From assembly GCF_004364865.1 (NCBI RefSeq), contig NZ_SOAU01000001.1, positions 4,248,001 through 4,312,000 on the forward strand: a stretch of DNA of 64,000 bases, written 5' to 3'. This document shows positions 16,559 to 25,557 of this stretch, one piece after another. This stretch comes from Ilumatobacter fluminis. Its GTDB lineage: Bacteria > Actinomycetota > Acidimicrobiia > Acidimicrobiales > Ilumatobacteraceae. The notes below the pieces were generated by a model. The model was not told the DNA's origin, did no database searches, and saw only the letters and a list, made by a program, of their open reading frames with translations. The position numbers and the translations under genes are program-made. The first letter of the stretch is position 1. The number at the start of each line of letters is the position of its first letter.

Positions 16559-17610
16559 AGCGCCGCTCCCGGCTCGATCAGGACCTTCACCGACTGGTCG
16601 GCGTCGGCCTGGGCCTCGAATCCCTCGGTGATCCGGTCGAGATCGAAACGATGGCTCACCAACGAGTCGGCGGTGACGGTGCCGTCGGCGACCATGCGTG
16701 CCGCGGTGGCGAAGTCGTCGTCGTAGCCGAAGGTACCGAGGATGCGCACCCCGCGCCGCACGACCGAGGTCGCGTCGACCGGCAGTGGGCGATCGTGGAG
16801 GGCGGCGAGCACCAGCGCTCCTCCGGCTCGGATGCACGGCATGACCGAGTCGATCAGGCCGTGGGCACCGGCGCAGTCGAACACGACGTCGCACGCGGCG
16901 GGCGCTCGGTACGCACCCGGCCCGGTGTGCTCTCGGATGACGTCGACGAGGTCGTCGGTCGTCGGGTCGACGACGTGGGCCCCGACGACGGCGGCCGCGG
17001 CTCGGCGTCGTTCGGAGAGGTCGGTGGCGATGATGCTGCGGACGCCCGACGCGGCGAGGGCGTGCACCACGGCGAGCCCGACGGTGCCGAGACCGAGGAC
17101 CACGGCGACGTCGTCCTGGTCTGGTTCGGCGAGGTTGACGGCGTGGACCCCGACCGCCAATGGCTCGACGAGCGCCCCGCTCCCGGCGGCCATGCCGTCG
17201 GGCAACGCGAACACGGTGCGGTCACGACGGGCGTGCGGGATGTGGAGGTACTCGGCGAATCCGCCCGGCTCGCCGTTCGCGATGCTGCACAGCAGCGCGG
17301 TGTCGCACAGCGACGTTCGACCTTCCCGACAACGGTCGCACTCCCCGCACGGGGTGTACGGCAGCGCCGTCACGTACTCCCCGACCGACAGGTCGCCCGC
17401 GTCACGTCCGGTCGACACGATGCGACCGGAGAACTCGTGGCCGAGCACCTGGCCGGGCCGGACGAACCGGCCACTCCGCCAGGTCTTCAGATCGGACCCG
17501 CAGACGCCGCAGGCGTCGACGGCGATCACGATGCCGTCGGTCGACGGTTCGGGGTCGGGGATCTCCTCGACCCGGAACTCCCCAGGGCCCCGGAACACGG
17601 CTGCTCTCAT
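16555..17610 (-). CDS. Zinc-dependent medium-chain dehydrogenase
   Basis: 351 residues. The catalytic zinc ligands are visible in GVCGSDLK (Cys) and GHEFSG (His-Glu); the structural zinc site CGECDRCREGRTSLC has all four cysteines; GLGTVGLAVVHAL is the NAD(P) Rossmann loop. The family contains sorbitol, butanediol and threonine dehydrogenases. Together with the acetoin-type E1/E2 genes downstream, a diol or hydroxyketone substrate is an attractive guess, not a demonstrated one. GAGGAGCGAG precedes ATG 17610, 28 bases after the synthetase stop. Confidence 0.9.
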   Translation of the reverse strand: MRAAVFRGPGEFRVEEIPDPEPSTDGIVIAVDACGVCGSDLKTWRSGRFVRPGQVLGHEFSGRIVSTGRDAGDLSVGEYVTALPYTPCGECDRCREGRTSLCDTALLCSIANGEPGGFAEYLHIPHARRDRTVFALPDGMAAGSGALVEPLAVGVHAVNLAEPDQDDVAVVLGLGTVGLAVVHALAASGVRSIIATDLSERRRAAAAVVGAHVVDPTTDDLVDVIREHTGPGAYRAPAACDVVFDCAGAHGLIDSVMPCIRAGGALVLAALHDRPLPVDATSVVRRGVRILGTFGYDDDFATAARMVADGTVTADSLVSHRFDLDRITEGFEAQADADQSVKVLIEPGAAL

Positions 17611-17638
17611 CTCGCTCCTCGTCTCGTTCGGCGGTCCG

Positions 17639-19183
17639 TCAGGACCCGTCGTAGATGGTCCGCAGCTCGCGTCGCAGCACCTTGCCGGTCGGGTTGAGCG
17701 GCAGCGGTTCGTCGCGCACCTCGACCCGGGTCGGACACTTGTAGTGGGCCAGCCGTTCTCGGCAGAACGCGATGACCTCGTCGGGTTCGACCGGGGCGCC
17801 GGGTCGGGGGACCACGACGGCGAGCACGGTCTCGCCCCACCGCTCGTGCGGGATGCCGACGACGGCCGCTTCGCGGACGGCCGGGTGTTCGAACAGCACG
17901 TTCTCGACCTCGGCGGGATAGATGTTCTCGCCACCCGAGATGATCATGTCCTTCACCCGGTCGGTCAGGTACAGGTAGCCGTCCTCGTCGAGGTAGCCGG
18001 CGTCGCCGGTGTGCAACCAGCCGTCGGTGATCGCGTCGGCGGTCTCGTCGGGCTTGCCGTGGTAGCCCTTCATCACGGTCGTCCCGCGCATCCAGACCTC
18101 GCCCACCTCGCGCACCTCGACCTCGCGACCGTCGTTCGGGTCGACGAGCTTCATCTCGACCCACGGCAACGCACGCCCGCACGACTTCATCCGTTCCTCA
18201 CCGACACGGTGCTCGTGCCACTGCATCGTGGTGACGGTTCCGGTCGATTCGGTGAGGCCGTAGGCGTGGTGGAACTCGCAGCCGGGCATCAATTCGATCG
18301 CACGGGCGAGCACGGCCTGCGAGATCGGCGCGGCGCCGTAGACGATGTCGCGCAAGCTCGACAGGTCGGCGTCGGAGCCGTCGGCCTCGTCGAGCACCAT
18401 GTTGAGCACCGCCGGGACCATCATCGTGAGCGTGACGCCCTCGGTGTCGACGTGGTGGAGGAAGTCGGCCGGGTCGAACGCGCGACGAAGCAGCACGGTG
18501 CCGCCGCGTGACATCGTGAGGATCGGCCAGGCCGTGCCGACCGCGTGGAACGACGGGTAGGGCACGTACACGACGCAGCCCGGGTCGAAGTGCCAGGCGT
18601 CCGCGAGCCCGTCCGCGGTCAGCAGCAGGTTGAGATGCATCAGCATGACGCCCTTCGGCTGGCCGGTCGTGCCCGAGGTGTAGAGCTGCCACATGACGTC
18701 GGTGTCGACGACGTCGACGAGCGGGTCGTCGTCCGCAGCGGCGTCGACCAGCGTGTCGAATGAGGGCCTGCCGTCACCGTCGGGATGTGCTCCGACCACG
18801 ACGATCCGGTCGGCCAGCCGGTCCGGGGCATCGGCGACGAGTGCGAGCAGGTCGCCTTCGACCACGAGCACGCTCGGGTCGGCGTCATCGAGGACCGCGC
18901 CGACCTCACCGGGCGCGAGGCGCCAGTTGACCGGCACCGTGACGGCGCCGAGCTTGGCCGCACCGAGCATCGTCTCGAAATACTCGATGCGGTTCATCGA
19001 GAGGAAGCCGACACGGTCGCCGTGGCCGATGCCGCGTGCTGCGAGCGCGTTGGCGACCTGGTTGGAACGCCGGTCGAGTTCGGCGTACGTGACGGTGCGC
19101 TCGTCGGACACGATCGCCCGTCGGTCGGGCCACTGCGAGGAACCGTTGCGGACGATGTCGGCGAGCACGGCCGGTCGGTTCAC
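17639..19183 (-). CDS. Long-chain-type acyl-CoA synthetase (AMP-forming)
   Basis: 514 residues of the ANL superfamily with YTSGTTGQPKG near residue 170, YGLTESTG, WLHTGDAGYLDEDGY and the C-terminal LNPTGKVLRREL containing the adenylation lysine. It makes an acyl-CoA from ATP, CoA and a free acid. The GTG at 19183 follows GAAGGAG and overlaps the stop of the small SnoaL gene by four bases (GTGA). Second of three synthetases in the regulon; it is about as different from the others as from outside family members, so a distinct acid substrate is likely. Confidence 0.9.
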   Translation of the reverse strand: MNRPAVLADIVRNGSSQWPDRRAIVSDERTVTYAELDRRSNQVANALAARGIGHGDRVGFLSMNRIEYFETMLGAAKLGAVTVPVNWRLAPGEVGAVLDDADPSVLVVEGDLLALVADAPDRLADRIVVVGAHPDGDGRPSFDTLVDAAADDDPLVDVVDTDVMWQLYTSGTTGQPKGVMLMHLNLLLTADGLADAWHFDPGCVVYVPYPSFHAVGTAWPILTMSRGGTVLLRRAFDPADFLHHVDTEGVTLTMMVPAVLNMVLDEADGSDADLSSLRDIVYGAAPISQAVLARAIELMPGCEFHHAYGLTESTGTVTTMQWHEHRVGEERMKSCGRALPWVEMKLVDPNDGREVEVREVGEVWMRGTTVMKGYHGKPDETADAITDGWLHTGDAGYLDEDGYLYLTDRVKDMIISGGENIYPAEVENVLFEHPAVREAAVVGIPHERWGETVLAVVVPRPGAPVEPDEVIAFCRERLAHYKCPTRVEVRDEPLPLNPTGKVLRRELRTIYDGS

Positions 19184-19647
19184 GGTTCGCTCCTTCGGAA
19201 TCGGTCGAGCAGCGGCCACACCTCGGAGGCGGCGTCGAACTCCTCGGCCATGTGGACGCGAACGGTGCGGCGGGCGATGCGCCACGCGTCGTCGCGTCGC
19301 TCGAAGCGGTCGTCGTAGTCGGCCACCATCACGAGGTGCCGTCCGCCCGACCCGGCGGGCGGCCAATGGAGCGCGAGACACAGGGTCGACGAGTCGATGG
19401 TCGTGTCGTCGACGCGTCGGAGGTCGGAACCGGTCATGACGTGCAAGGTGCCGTCGTAGACACCGGCGAGGTGCTCGTCGAAGTGCGCGACGAGCCCGGC
19501 GGGGTCGCCGACGTACACGCCGTGGTCGTCGACGGCGTCGGCGTGGTAGCAGCGTTCGACCCGCTTCCAGTCGCGGTCGTCGACCCCGCGTGCGTAGTCG
19601 TGCAGCACCGCCCGGATGGCGTCGGCGTCCGGACCGGTGACCGTCAT
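19180..19647 (-). CDS. SnoaL-like (NTF2 fold) protein
   Basis: 155 residues: IRAVLHDYARGVDDRDWKRV, YHADAVDDHG and a C-terminal ERRDDAWRIARRTVRV strand mark a SnoaL_4-like domain. ATG 19647 is coupled to the upstream synthetase by an ATGA overlap and its stop overlaps the next synthetase start, so it is tightly embedded between two acyl-CoA synthetases. A hydratase, isomerase or dehydrase role on a pathway intermediate is possible; nothing in the sequence fixes it. Confidence 0.82.
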   Translation of the reverse strand: MTVTGPDADAIRAVLHDYARGVDDRDWKRVERCYHADAVDDHGVYVGDPAGLVAHFDEHLAGVYDGTLHVMTGSDLRRVDDTTIDSSTLCLALHWPPAGSGGRHLVMVADYDDRFERRDDAWRIARRTVRVHMAEEFDAASEVWPLLDRFRRSEP

Positions 19648-21170
19648 CCCTGGTTCGCCGTCTCCCAGTAGGGGTCGCGCAGCAGGCGCTTGTACAGCTT
19701 GCCGTTCGGGTCACGCGGCAGCTCGTCGACGATGTCGATCGAACGCGGGGCCTTGTACGCAGCCAGGTGTTCCTTGCAGTGGTCGAGCAGCTCGTCGGTG
19801 GTCGCCTCGCCGGCGAGTTCGACGACGGCCTTGATCTGTTCGCCCCACTCGGGGTCGGGGATGCCGAACACGGCGACGTCGCCGACGGCCGGGTGTTGGA
19901 TCAGGACGCCCTCGATCTCGGACGGGTGGATATTGACGCCGCCGGTGATGATGATGTCGCTCGATCGACCCTGGAGGAAGAGGTAGCCACCTTCGTCCAT
20001 GTAGCCGACGTCGCCGACGGTGAAGTAGCCGTCGCGCTTCGACGACGAGGTGCGCTCGCTGTTCTTGTGGTACTCGAAGTCGAGTGCGCCGGCGAGCATC
20101 CAGACCTCGCCGGTCTCACCACGGGGCACCTCGTTGCCGTCGGCGTCGAAGATGCGGATGTCGGCGTTCGGCCAGGCGGCACCGACGGTGCCAGGGCGCT
20201 CGAGCCACTCGGTCGGGCTGACGGTGGTGCCGCCGCCTTCCGACGCGCCGTAGTACTCGTAGATCTTCGGCCCCCACCATTCGATCATCGCCCGCTTGGT
20301 CTCGATCGGGCAGGGTGCGGCACCGTGCACGGCGTACTCCATCGACGACAGGTCGTACGCGGCCTTCACGTCGTCGGGGAGCTGCAGCATCCGGTGGAAG
20401 TGGGTCGGCACCATGTGGCTGGTGGTGACCCGGTGGCGTTCGATCTGGCGGAGGGCGTCTTCGGCATCCCAGCGACGCATCATCACGATCGTGTGACCGA
20501 ACTGGGCCGACGCATTGGCGTAGACGAGGACGGCGGTGTGGTACACGGGCGACTGGAGCATGTGGATGTGGCGATCGCCCTCGATGCCGAAGATCCGCAT
20601 CGGCAGGCTCCACACCTCGCCCACGTCGTCGGGATCCATGCCACTGAGCGGACGCTTGATGCCCTTCGGCGAACCCGTGGTGCCGGAGGTGTAGGTCATC
20701 ATCCAGCCGGCGGTGCGACCGTCGGGCTCGGCGTCACTGGCGGCGCCCACCACGGCGTCGTAGTCCTCGAAGCCCTCGTGCCCGTCGACGCACAGGCGCA
20801 TCGAGTTCGGGATACCCGCCCGTTCGGCGGCGACGGCCACGGTGTCGGCGTACCGCTTCGAGCACACGACGGCCTCGGCGTCGCTGTCGGCGAGGATGTA
20901 GCCGATCTCGTCGCTGGTGAAGTGGTAGTTCAACGGCACCACGTACCAACCGGCCTGGAGCCCGGCGAAGAAGACCTCGAGGAACGGGATCTCGTTCTCG
21001 AGCACGATGCCGATGACCGAGCCCTCCTTCATGCCGCGCTCGCGGAGCGCGTTCACGACCTGGTGGGTGCGCGCGGCGAGTTCGCCACGGGTGACGCTGC
21101 GCCCGGTGTCGGTTTCGATCGCTGCGACGTGCGACGGGTTGGCGCGGGCGAGATTCCAGAGTCCGATCAC
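19644..21170 (-). CDS. Acyl-CoA synthetase (AMP-forming)
   Basis: 508 residues. YTSGTTGSPKG near residue 164, YEYYGASEGGG, YFTVGDVGYMDEGGY and RDPNGKLYKRLLRD (C-terminal lysine) identify an ANL-family acid:CoA ligase. GTG 21170 follows CGAGGAGCAACC and is 24 bases after the LLM stop. Third synthetase of the regulon and the first in this operon, downstream of the importer and an LLM enzyme, so it is a candidate for activating the imported acid itself; that assignment is inference from gene order. Confidence 0.9.
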   Translation of the reverse strand: MIGLWNLARANPSHVAAIETDTGRSVTRGELAARTHQVVNALRERGMKEGSVIGIVLENEIPFLEVFFAGLQAGWYVVPLNYHFTSDEIGYILADSDAEAVVCSKRYADTVAVAAERAGIPNSMRLCVDGHEGFEDYDAVVGAASDAEPDGRTAGWMMTYTSGTTGSPKGIKRPLSGMDPDDVGEVWSLPMRIFGIEGDRHIHMLQSPVYHTAVLVYANASAQFGHTIVMMRRWDAEDALRQIERHRVTTSHMVPTHFHRMLQLPDDVKAAYDLSSMEYAVHGAAPCPIETKRAMIEWWGPKIYEYYGASEGGGTTVSPTEWLERPGTVGAAWPNADIRIFDADGNEVPRGETGEVWMLAGALDFEYHKNSERTSSSKRDGYFTVGDVGYMDEGGYLFLQGRSSDIIITGGVNIHPSEIEGVLIQHPAVGDVAVFGIPDPEWGEQIKAVVELAGEATTDELLDHCKEHLAAYKAPRSIDIVDELPRDPNGKLYKRLLRDPYWETANQG

Positions 21171-21194
21171 GGTTGCTCCTCGAGATGTCGTGGG

Positions 21195-22070
21195 TCAGGC
21201 GGCGACGCCGGCGGCGTCGGCCAGTTCGGTCAGTTGTTCGCGGAACCGGGTGCGTGACACACCGGCGGCGATGATCAGTTCGTCGATGCCGAGCCCGCGG
21301 CAGATCTCCGCGTACTCGGCGAGTTCGTCGAGCGATCCCTTGAACGGGATGCCGACGTTGAGCTTGACGTCGTCTCGCGAGCGGCCGTGTTCGTCGAGTT
21401 GGACGTGCAGGTCGTCGAGCGTCCGCTTCAGCTCGTCGGGTTCGAGGCGCCAGCCGTGCCATCCGTCGCCGCGCGTCGCCACCCGCCGCAGCGCCGCAGG
21501 GCTGTTGCCGCCGACCACGATCGGGATGGTGCCGCGCACCGGCTTGGGCATGAAGATGAGCGGCTCGAACGAGACGAACTCGCCGTCGAACGACGGGCGA
21601 TGCTCGCCCCACAGTGCCTTGAGGGCGTCCATGTACTCGTTGAGTCGGGCGCCGCGTCGCTCGAACGTGATCCCCATCGCCGCGTACTCCTCGCGTGACC
21701 AGCCGCTGCCGACGCCGTACTCGACGCGGCCGTTGCTGGCGACGTCGAGCGTGGCGAGCTCGCGACCGCGGATGATCGGGTGCCGCTCGGTGAGGATGTC
21801 GACCGACGTACCGAGTCGGATCTTCTCGGTGACCAGCGCGGCGGCCATCAGGGTCATCAGCGGTTCGAGCAGACCCTGGTCGGTCTTGAAATCGATGTTG
21901 CCGTCGTCGCTGTGCGGATACGCCGAGTCGTACTGGTCGAAGAAGATCACGTGGTCGGGCACCCACAGCGAGGTGAAGCCGAGTGCCTCCACCGTCGTCG
22001 CGTACTCCCGCACGTGATCGAGTCCTCGGCCCTCGGTTCCGTCGAAGACCTGCACCATTCCTACGTCCAT
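21195..22070 (-). CDS. LLM class flavin/F420-dependent oxidoreductase
   Basis: 291 residues from ATG 22070; GTG 22073 or 22076 are alternatives and all lie a few bases after the ATPase stop. WVPDHVIFF, KIRLGTSVDILTERHP, GRVEYGVGSGWSREEY and the GW-GW segment near residue 190 are luciferase-like signatures. It is a paralogue of the gene at 11502-12392. Located between the importer and an acyl-CoA synthetase, it may carry out the first oxidative attack on the imported compound. The flavin (FMN or F420) is not determinable by eye. Confidence 0.87.
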   Translation of the reverse strand: MDVGMVQVFDGTEGRGLDHVREYATTVEALGFTSLWVPDHVIFFDQYDSAYPHSDDGNIDFKTDQGLLEPLMTLMAAALVTEKIRLGTSVDILTERHPIIRGRELATLDVASNGRVEYGVGSGWSREEYAAMGITFERRGARLNEYMDALKALWGEHRPSFDGEFVSFEPLIFMPKPVRGTIPIVVGGNSPAALRRVATRGDGWHGWRLEPDELKRTLDDLHVQLDEHGRSRDDVKLNVGIPFKGSLDELAEYAEICRGLGIDELIIAAGVSRTRFREQLTELADAAGVAA

Positions 22071-22077
22071 CACCACA

Positions 22078-22779
22078 TCACCCCAGGTATGCGTCCATGA
22101 CTTCGGGCGAGTCGGCGAGATCGGAGGGCTTGCCCTCGATCACCAACCGGCCACGTTCGAGCACGTAGGCGTAGTCGGCCATCGCCAACGCCAACGTTGC
22201 GTTCTGTTCGACCAGCAGGATCGCCAGGTCGAGCTCGCGGATTCGTTCGATCGCGGCGAACACCACGTCGACGATCGCCGGGGCGAGCCCCATCGACGGT
22301 TCGTCGAGGAGCAGCACCTTCGGATCGGTCATCAGGGCACGGCCCAGTGCCAGCATCTGCTGCTCGCCGCCACTCATGAGGCCGGCGTGCTGCTTGCGGC
22401 GCTCGGCGAGCCGTGGGAACAGGTCGTACACCTGAGCCAGCCGCTCGTCGAACGTGTCGTGGTTGCGGCCGACGGCCTTGGCCAGTCGGAGATTCTCCTC
22501 GACGGTCAGGGGCGCGACGACCATGCGCCCCTCGGGCACGATGGCCATGCCGCGTTTGACGACCTGGTGGGCCTTCTTGCCCAGGATCTCCTCGCCGTCG
22601 AGCGTGACGCTGCCCGAACGGGCCGGATGGAGACCGGAGATGGTGTTGAGCGCGGTCGACTTGCCTGCCCCGTTCGAACCGATCAGCGCGACGAAGCCGC
22701 GTGCCGGGACGACCAGGTTCAGGTCAGTCAGTGCCGTGATCGCCCCGTACCCGGAGCACAGTGTTGAGACGTTCAGCAT
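22078..22779 (-). CDS. ABC transporter ATPase, LivF type
   Basis: 233 residues. Walker A GSNGAGKST, signature LMSGGEQQM, Walker B VLLLDEPSMGL and the H-loop region LLVEQN are present; sequence style is that of LivF in branched-chain amino acid type importers. It energises uptake together with the LivG-like ATPase next to it. The start ATG 22779 (MLNVSTLCSGYG) lies inside the 3' end of the LivG-type gene, a 56-base overlap; upstream in-frame starts would lengthen the overlap. Cytoplasmic, bound to the two permeases. Confidence 0.92.
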   Translation of the reverse strand: MLNVSTLCSGYGAITALTDLNLVVPARGFVALIGSNGAGKSTALNTISGLHPARSGSVTLDGEEILGKKAHQVVKRGMAIVPEGRMVVAPLTVEENLRLAKAVGRNHDTFDERLAQVYDLFPRLAERRKQHAGLMSGGEQQMLALGRALMTDPKVLLLDEPSMGLAPAIVDVVFAAIERIRELDLAILLVEQNATLALAMADYAYVLERGRLVIEGKPSDLADSPEVMDAYLG

Positions 22780-23605
22780 CGGATTGCTTTCCGAAATAGG
22801 CGGCTTGGACATCGGGATCTTCGACACACGCACGCGGGTCGCCTTCGGCGATCAGCTCACCGAAGTTGATGACGGCGGCGTCGGAGCAGAACTTCAGGAC
22901 GAGCTTCACGTTGTGCTCGATGAGGACGAGCGAGATGCCCTCCTCACGCAGCGAGAACATCAGCTGGCCGAGCGACTCGGATTCGACGTCGTTCATGCCG
23001 GCGGTGGGCTCGTCGAGCATCAGCACCTTGGGTTGGGTGGCCAGTGCTCGCGCGATCTCGACCCGTCGCTGCTCCCCGTAGGGCAGCGCTTCGGCGAGAC
23101 GCTCGGGCGGCGCGGTGACGCCGACGCGGTCGAGCAGCTCGCGAGCCCGCTCGGCGACCTCGCGACGTTCGCGACGCTCCGACGGCAGACACAACACCGA
23201 GTGCCACAGCTGCGCTTGGCGATGTTGGTAGAAGCCGGTCATCACGGTCTCGAGGACGGTGAGGGCCGGGAACAAGCGCACGTTCTGGTAGGTGCGGGCG
23301 ACGCCGGCGCGGGCCACACGGTGCGCCGGTTCACGTGCGATCTCGTCGCCGAACACGGTGATGCTCCCGTGGTCGGGTTTGATCAGCCCGGAGATCAGGT
23401 TGAGGACCGTGGTCTTGCCGGCGCCGTTGGGTCCGAGGAGACCGAAGATCGACTGTGGCGGGACCCGGAACGAGAGATCGTCGACGGCGCGGAGGCCACC
23501 GAACGTCTTCGACAGGCCGCGGACGTCGAGGGCGGCCGAGTCGGCGTCGACCGTGTGGGTGGCCTGCGCGTGACCGGTCGCGGCGTGGGCGTTGTCGGCG
23601 TTCAC
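22724..23605 (-). CDS. ABC transporter ATPase, LivG type
   Basis: 293 residues. Walker A GPNGAGKTT, the ARAGVARTYQNVRLF region, signature-like LPYGEQRRVEIARAL, Walker B VLMLDEPTAGM and LIEHNVKLV fit LivG. The N-terminal 25 residues are an extra His/Ala-rich lead, and about 20 residues follow the normal family end at AAYFG; this tail is what overlaps the LivF gene. GTG 23605 is set by a GTGA overlap with the permease stop. Confidence 0.92.
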   Translation of the reverse strand: MNADNAHAATGHAQATHTVDADSAALDVRGLSKTFGGLRAVDDLSFRVPPQSIFGLLGPNGAGKTTVLNLISGLIKPDHGSITVFGDEIAREPAHRVARAGVARTYQNVRLFPALTVLETVMTGFYQHRQAQLWHSVLCLPSERRERREVAERARELLDRVGVTAPPERLAEALPYGEQRRVEIARALATQPKVLMLDEPTAGMNDVESESLGQLMFSLREEGISLVLIEHNVKLVLKFCSDAAVINFGELIAEGDPRACVEDPDVQAAYFGKQSDAERLNTVLRVRGDHGTD

Positions 23606-24537
23606 GATCCCACCGCCTCGGTGACGGTCGTCGGTGCCGGGTCTGCCGCGGGCGGCTCGGCGACGTCGCTCTTGCGCTTCCAGATCGGCCGCTCACGCTT
23701 CTTGCGTCGGCGTGGATCGACGATGCCGCGGGGCATGTAGATCATGATGACGACGAGCAGGATGCCGTTCGCGATCTCGTGCCCGTCGTCGATGTAGTCG
23801 GACAGGATCTCCGGCAGGAAGCGGAAGACCATGGCGCCGACGATCGCGCCGAACCAGTGGAACGCACCACCGAGCACGACGGCAGCGAGCATGGTGAACG
23901 CCAGATCGACGTAGAAGGTGTTCGGACCGATGAACTGGAGCTGGTCGGCCATCAGCACGCCGGCCAACCCGCCGACGGCGCCGCTGAGCACGAAGCCGAT
24001 CCGTTGGATGTGCCGCGTGTTGACGCCGAGGGTCGACGCCGCAGCCGGGTCTTCGTGCACGGTGGTGGCGGCGAGACCGAAACGCGACTGGTCGAGTCGC
24101 CAGAACACGAACAGGCAGACCGCGACGATCAGGGTGATCATCCACAGGGTCGACTGGCGGGTGAGCGGGGTTCCGTTCGCGCCGCCCGTCGCATCGGGCA
24201 GGTTCAGGATGAACACTCGCGTGATGAGGACCATCGCGATCGTCGCCATCGCCATGTAGTGGCTCGACAGCCGCAGGATCACGAACGAGAACAGGAGCGC
24301 CGCGACGGAACCGACCGCCACACCGGCGGCGATGCCGACCCACAGGCTGACATCGTGATCACGCTGCAGGGCGGCGTAGACGAATCCGCCGAACGCTCCG
24401 AAGGTGACTGGCGCGACGCTGAGGACGCCGGTCCACAGCGAGGCATACGTGGCGAGTGCGAACAGCCCGTAGATCAGGCCGAACGTGAACGTCGATCGGT
24501 ACTCGACGAGGAAGTCTGCGATGGCCAGCATCGTCAC
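23602..24537 (-). CDS. ABC transporter permease, LivM type
   Basis: 311 residues, strongly hydrophobic with about eight to ten predicted membrane segments and the conserved block RAxxE-like LAATTVHEDPAAASTLGVN that contacts the ATPase, followed by GGLAGVLMADQL. It forms half of the membrane channel of a branched-chain-amino-acid-type importer. A charged, Pro-rich tail of about 40 residues is cytoplasmic. GTG 24537 gives a GTGA overlap with the LivH-type gene; ATG 24531 is an alternative. Confidence 0.9.
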   Translation of the reverse strand: MTMLAIADFLVEYRSTFTFGLIYGLFALATYASLWTGVLSVAPVTFGAFGGFVYAALQRDHDVSLWVGIAAGVAVGSVAALLFSFVILRLSSHYMAMATIAMVLITRVFILNLPDATGGANGTPLTRQSTLWMITLIVAVCLFVFWRLDQSRFGLAATTVHEDPAAASTLGVNTRHIQRIGFVLSGAVGGLAGVLMADQLQFIGPNTFYVDLAFTMLAAVVLGGAFHWFGAIVGAMVFRFLPEILSDYIDDGHEIANGILLVVIMIYMPRGIVDPRRRKKRERPIWKRKSDVAEPPAADPAPTTVTEAVGS

Positions 24538-25421
24538 GCTCGCTTGAGCTCGAGTTCCGAGAAGAGGCCGCGGGGTCTGATCAACAGCACCGCCAGCAGG
24601 AGGCCGAACGTGATCGCCTCACGGAAGCTCGACGAGATGTACTGGGCTCCCAACACCTCGGCGACGCCGATCAGGAGGCCACCGGCCAACGTGCCGCGGA
24701 CATCGCCGAAGCCGCCGACGACGACGGCGGCGAAGCCCTTGAAGAGGAGGCCGTCGCCCATCGCTCGAGAGATGTTGCTGGTGGCGGCGCCGGACAGGAC
24801 GCCGGCGAGTCCGGCGAGCGCGGCGGCGAGGAAGGCCGTCAGCAGGATGATCCGGCCGGCGTTGACGCCCGAGATGGTGGCCGACTTCGGGTCCCAGCCG
24901 ACGGCACGGATCGATGCGCCGGTCTGGGTGTGACGCATCAGGACGTGCAAGCCGAACGCGAGGAGGAGCGCCACGACGATGTTGACGATCTGGATGAACT
25001 GGAGGCCGAGGTCGCCGATGGTGATCAGTTCTTCGGAGAAGGTGCCGACGGGGAAGCGCTTCGACCGGTGATCGGTGAAGCGATCGACGAGCGTTCCGAG
25101 GACGATCGCGACGCCGATGCTGGTGATGATCGTGCCGAGCAGGCCGACGTCGCGTTTGCGGAGCGGGTTGAACGCGAGGCGATCGACGGCGATGCCGATG
25201 ACGCCGGCACCGACGACGCCGCCGACGACGGCCAACGCGAAGGGGAGGTCGTACTTCTCGACACACCAGAGCGCGATCAGGGCACCCCACGAGGCGAACA
25301 TGCCGTGGGCGACGTTCAAGATGCCCAGGGTCGCGAAGATGAGGCCGAAGCCGAAGGCGAAGATCGCATACGTCGATCCGAGTGCGAGCCCGTTGAGCAG
25401 CTGTTGTAAGAAGAGCGTCAT
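24534..25421 (-). CDS. ABC transporter permease, LivH type
   Basis: 295 residues with about eight membrane segments; FLQQLLNGLALGSTYAIFA at the start, TGASIRAVGWDPKSATISGVN (coupling loop, EAA-like) and GGFGDVRGTLAGGLLIGVAE at the end are LivH features. AGGGGGAT precedes ATG 25421. First gene of a 12-gene minus-strand operon that continues to 12502. Transporters of this family import amino acids but also amides, aromatic acids and other small carboxylates, so the substrate should be inferred from the downstream catabolic genes. Confidence 0.9.
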   Translation of the reverse strand: MTLFLQQLLNGLALGSTYAIFAFGFGLIFATLGILNVAHGMFASWGALIALWCVEKYDLPFALAVVGGVVGAGVIGIAVDRLAFNPLRKRDVGLLGTIITSIGVAIVLGTLVDRFTDHRSKRFPVGTFSEELITIGDLGLQFIQIVNIVVALLLAFGLHVLMRHTQTGASIRAVGWDPKSATISGVNAGRIILLTAFLAAALAGLAGVLSGAATSNISRAMGDGLLFKGFAAVVVGGFGDVRGTLAGGLLIGVAEVLGAQYISSSFREAITFGLLLAVLLIRPRGLFSELELKRA

Positions 25422-25463
25422 GCCATCCCCCTCAGGTGGCGGTTGCGGTCTGATCCGCGACCA

Positions 25464-25481
25464 ACCAAGCGATTGGTAGAG
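25464..25481. promoter_or_regulatory. Operator site 5 (degenerate copy)
   Basis: ACCAAGCG-AT-TGGTAGAG: left arm 7 of 8, right arm weak (4 of 8). It overlaps the -10 of the promoter at 25478-25507 and lies between the divergent permease and SnoaL genes, so it could control both. Confidence 0.5.
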
Positions 25482-25507
25482 TATGGGCCGAAGGACCCTG
25501 ATGTCAA
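25478..25507 (-). promoter_or_regulatory. Predicted promoter of the 12-gene operon
   Basis: On the minus strand a perfect -35 TTGACA (25507-25502), an 18-base spacer and TACTCT (25483-25478). It is the best hexamer pair in the window and lies 57 bases upstream of the permease ATG. Confidence 0.65.
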
Positions 25508-25557
25508 GCCGAACCGGTCCGAAACAGCGGTCGAATCGACGTCCTGGAGGTCGCCGG

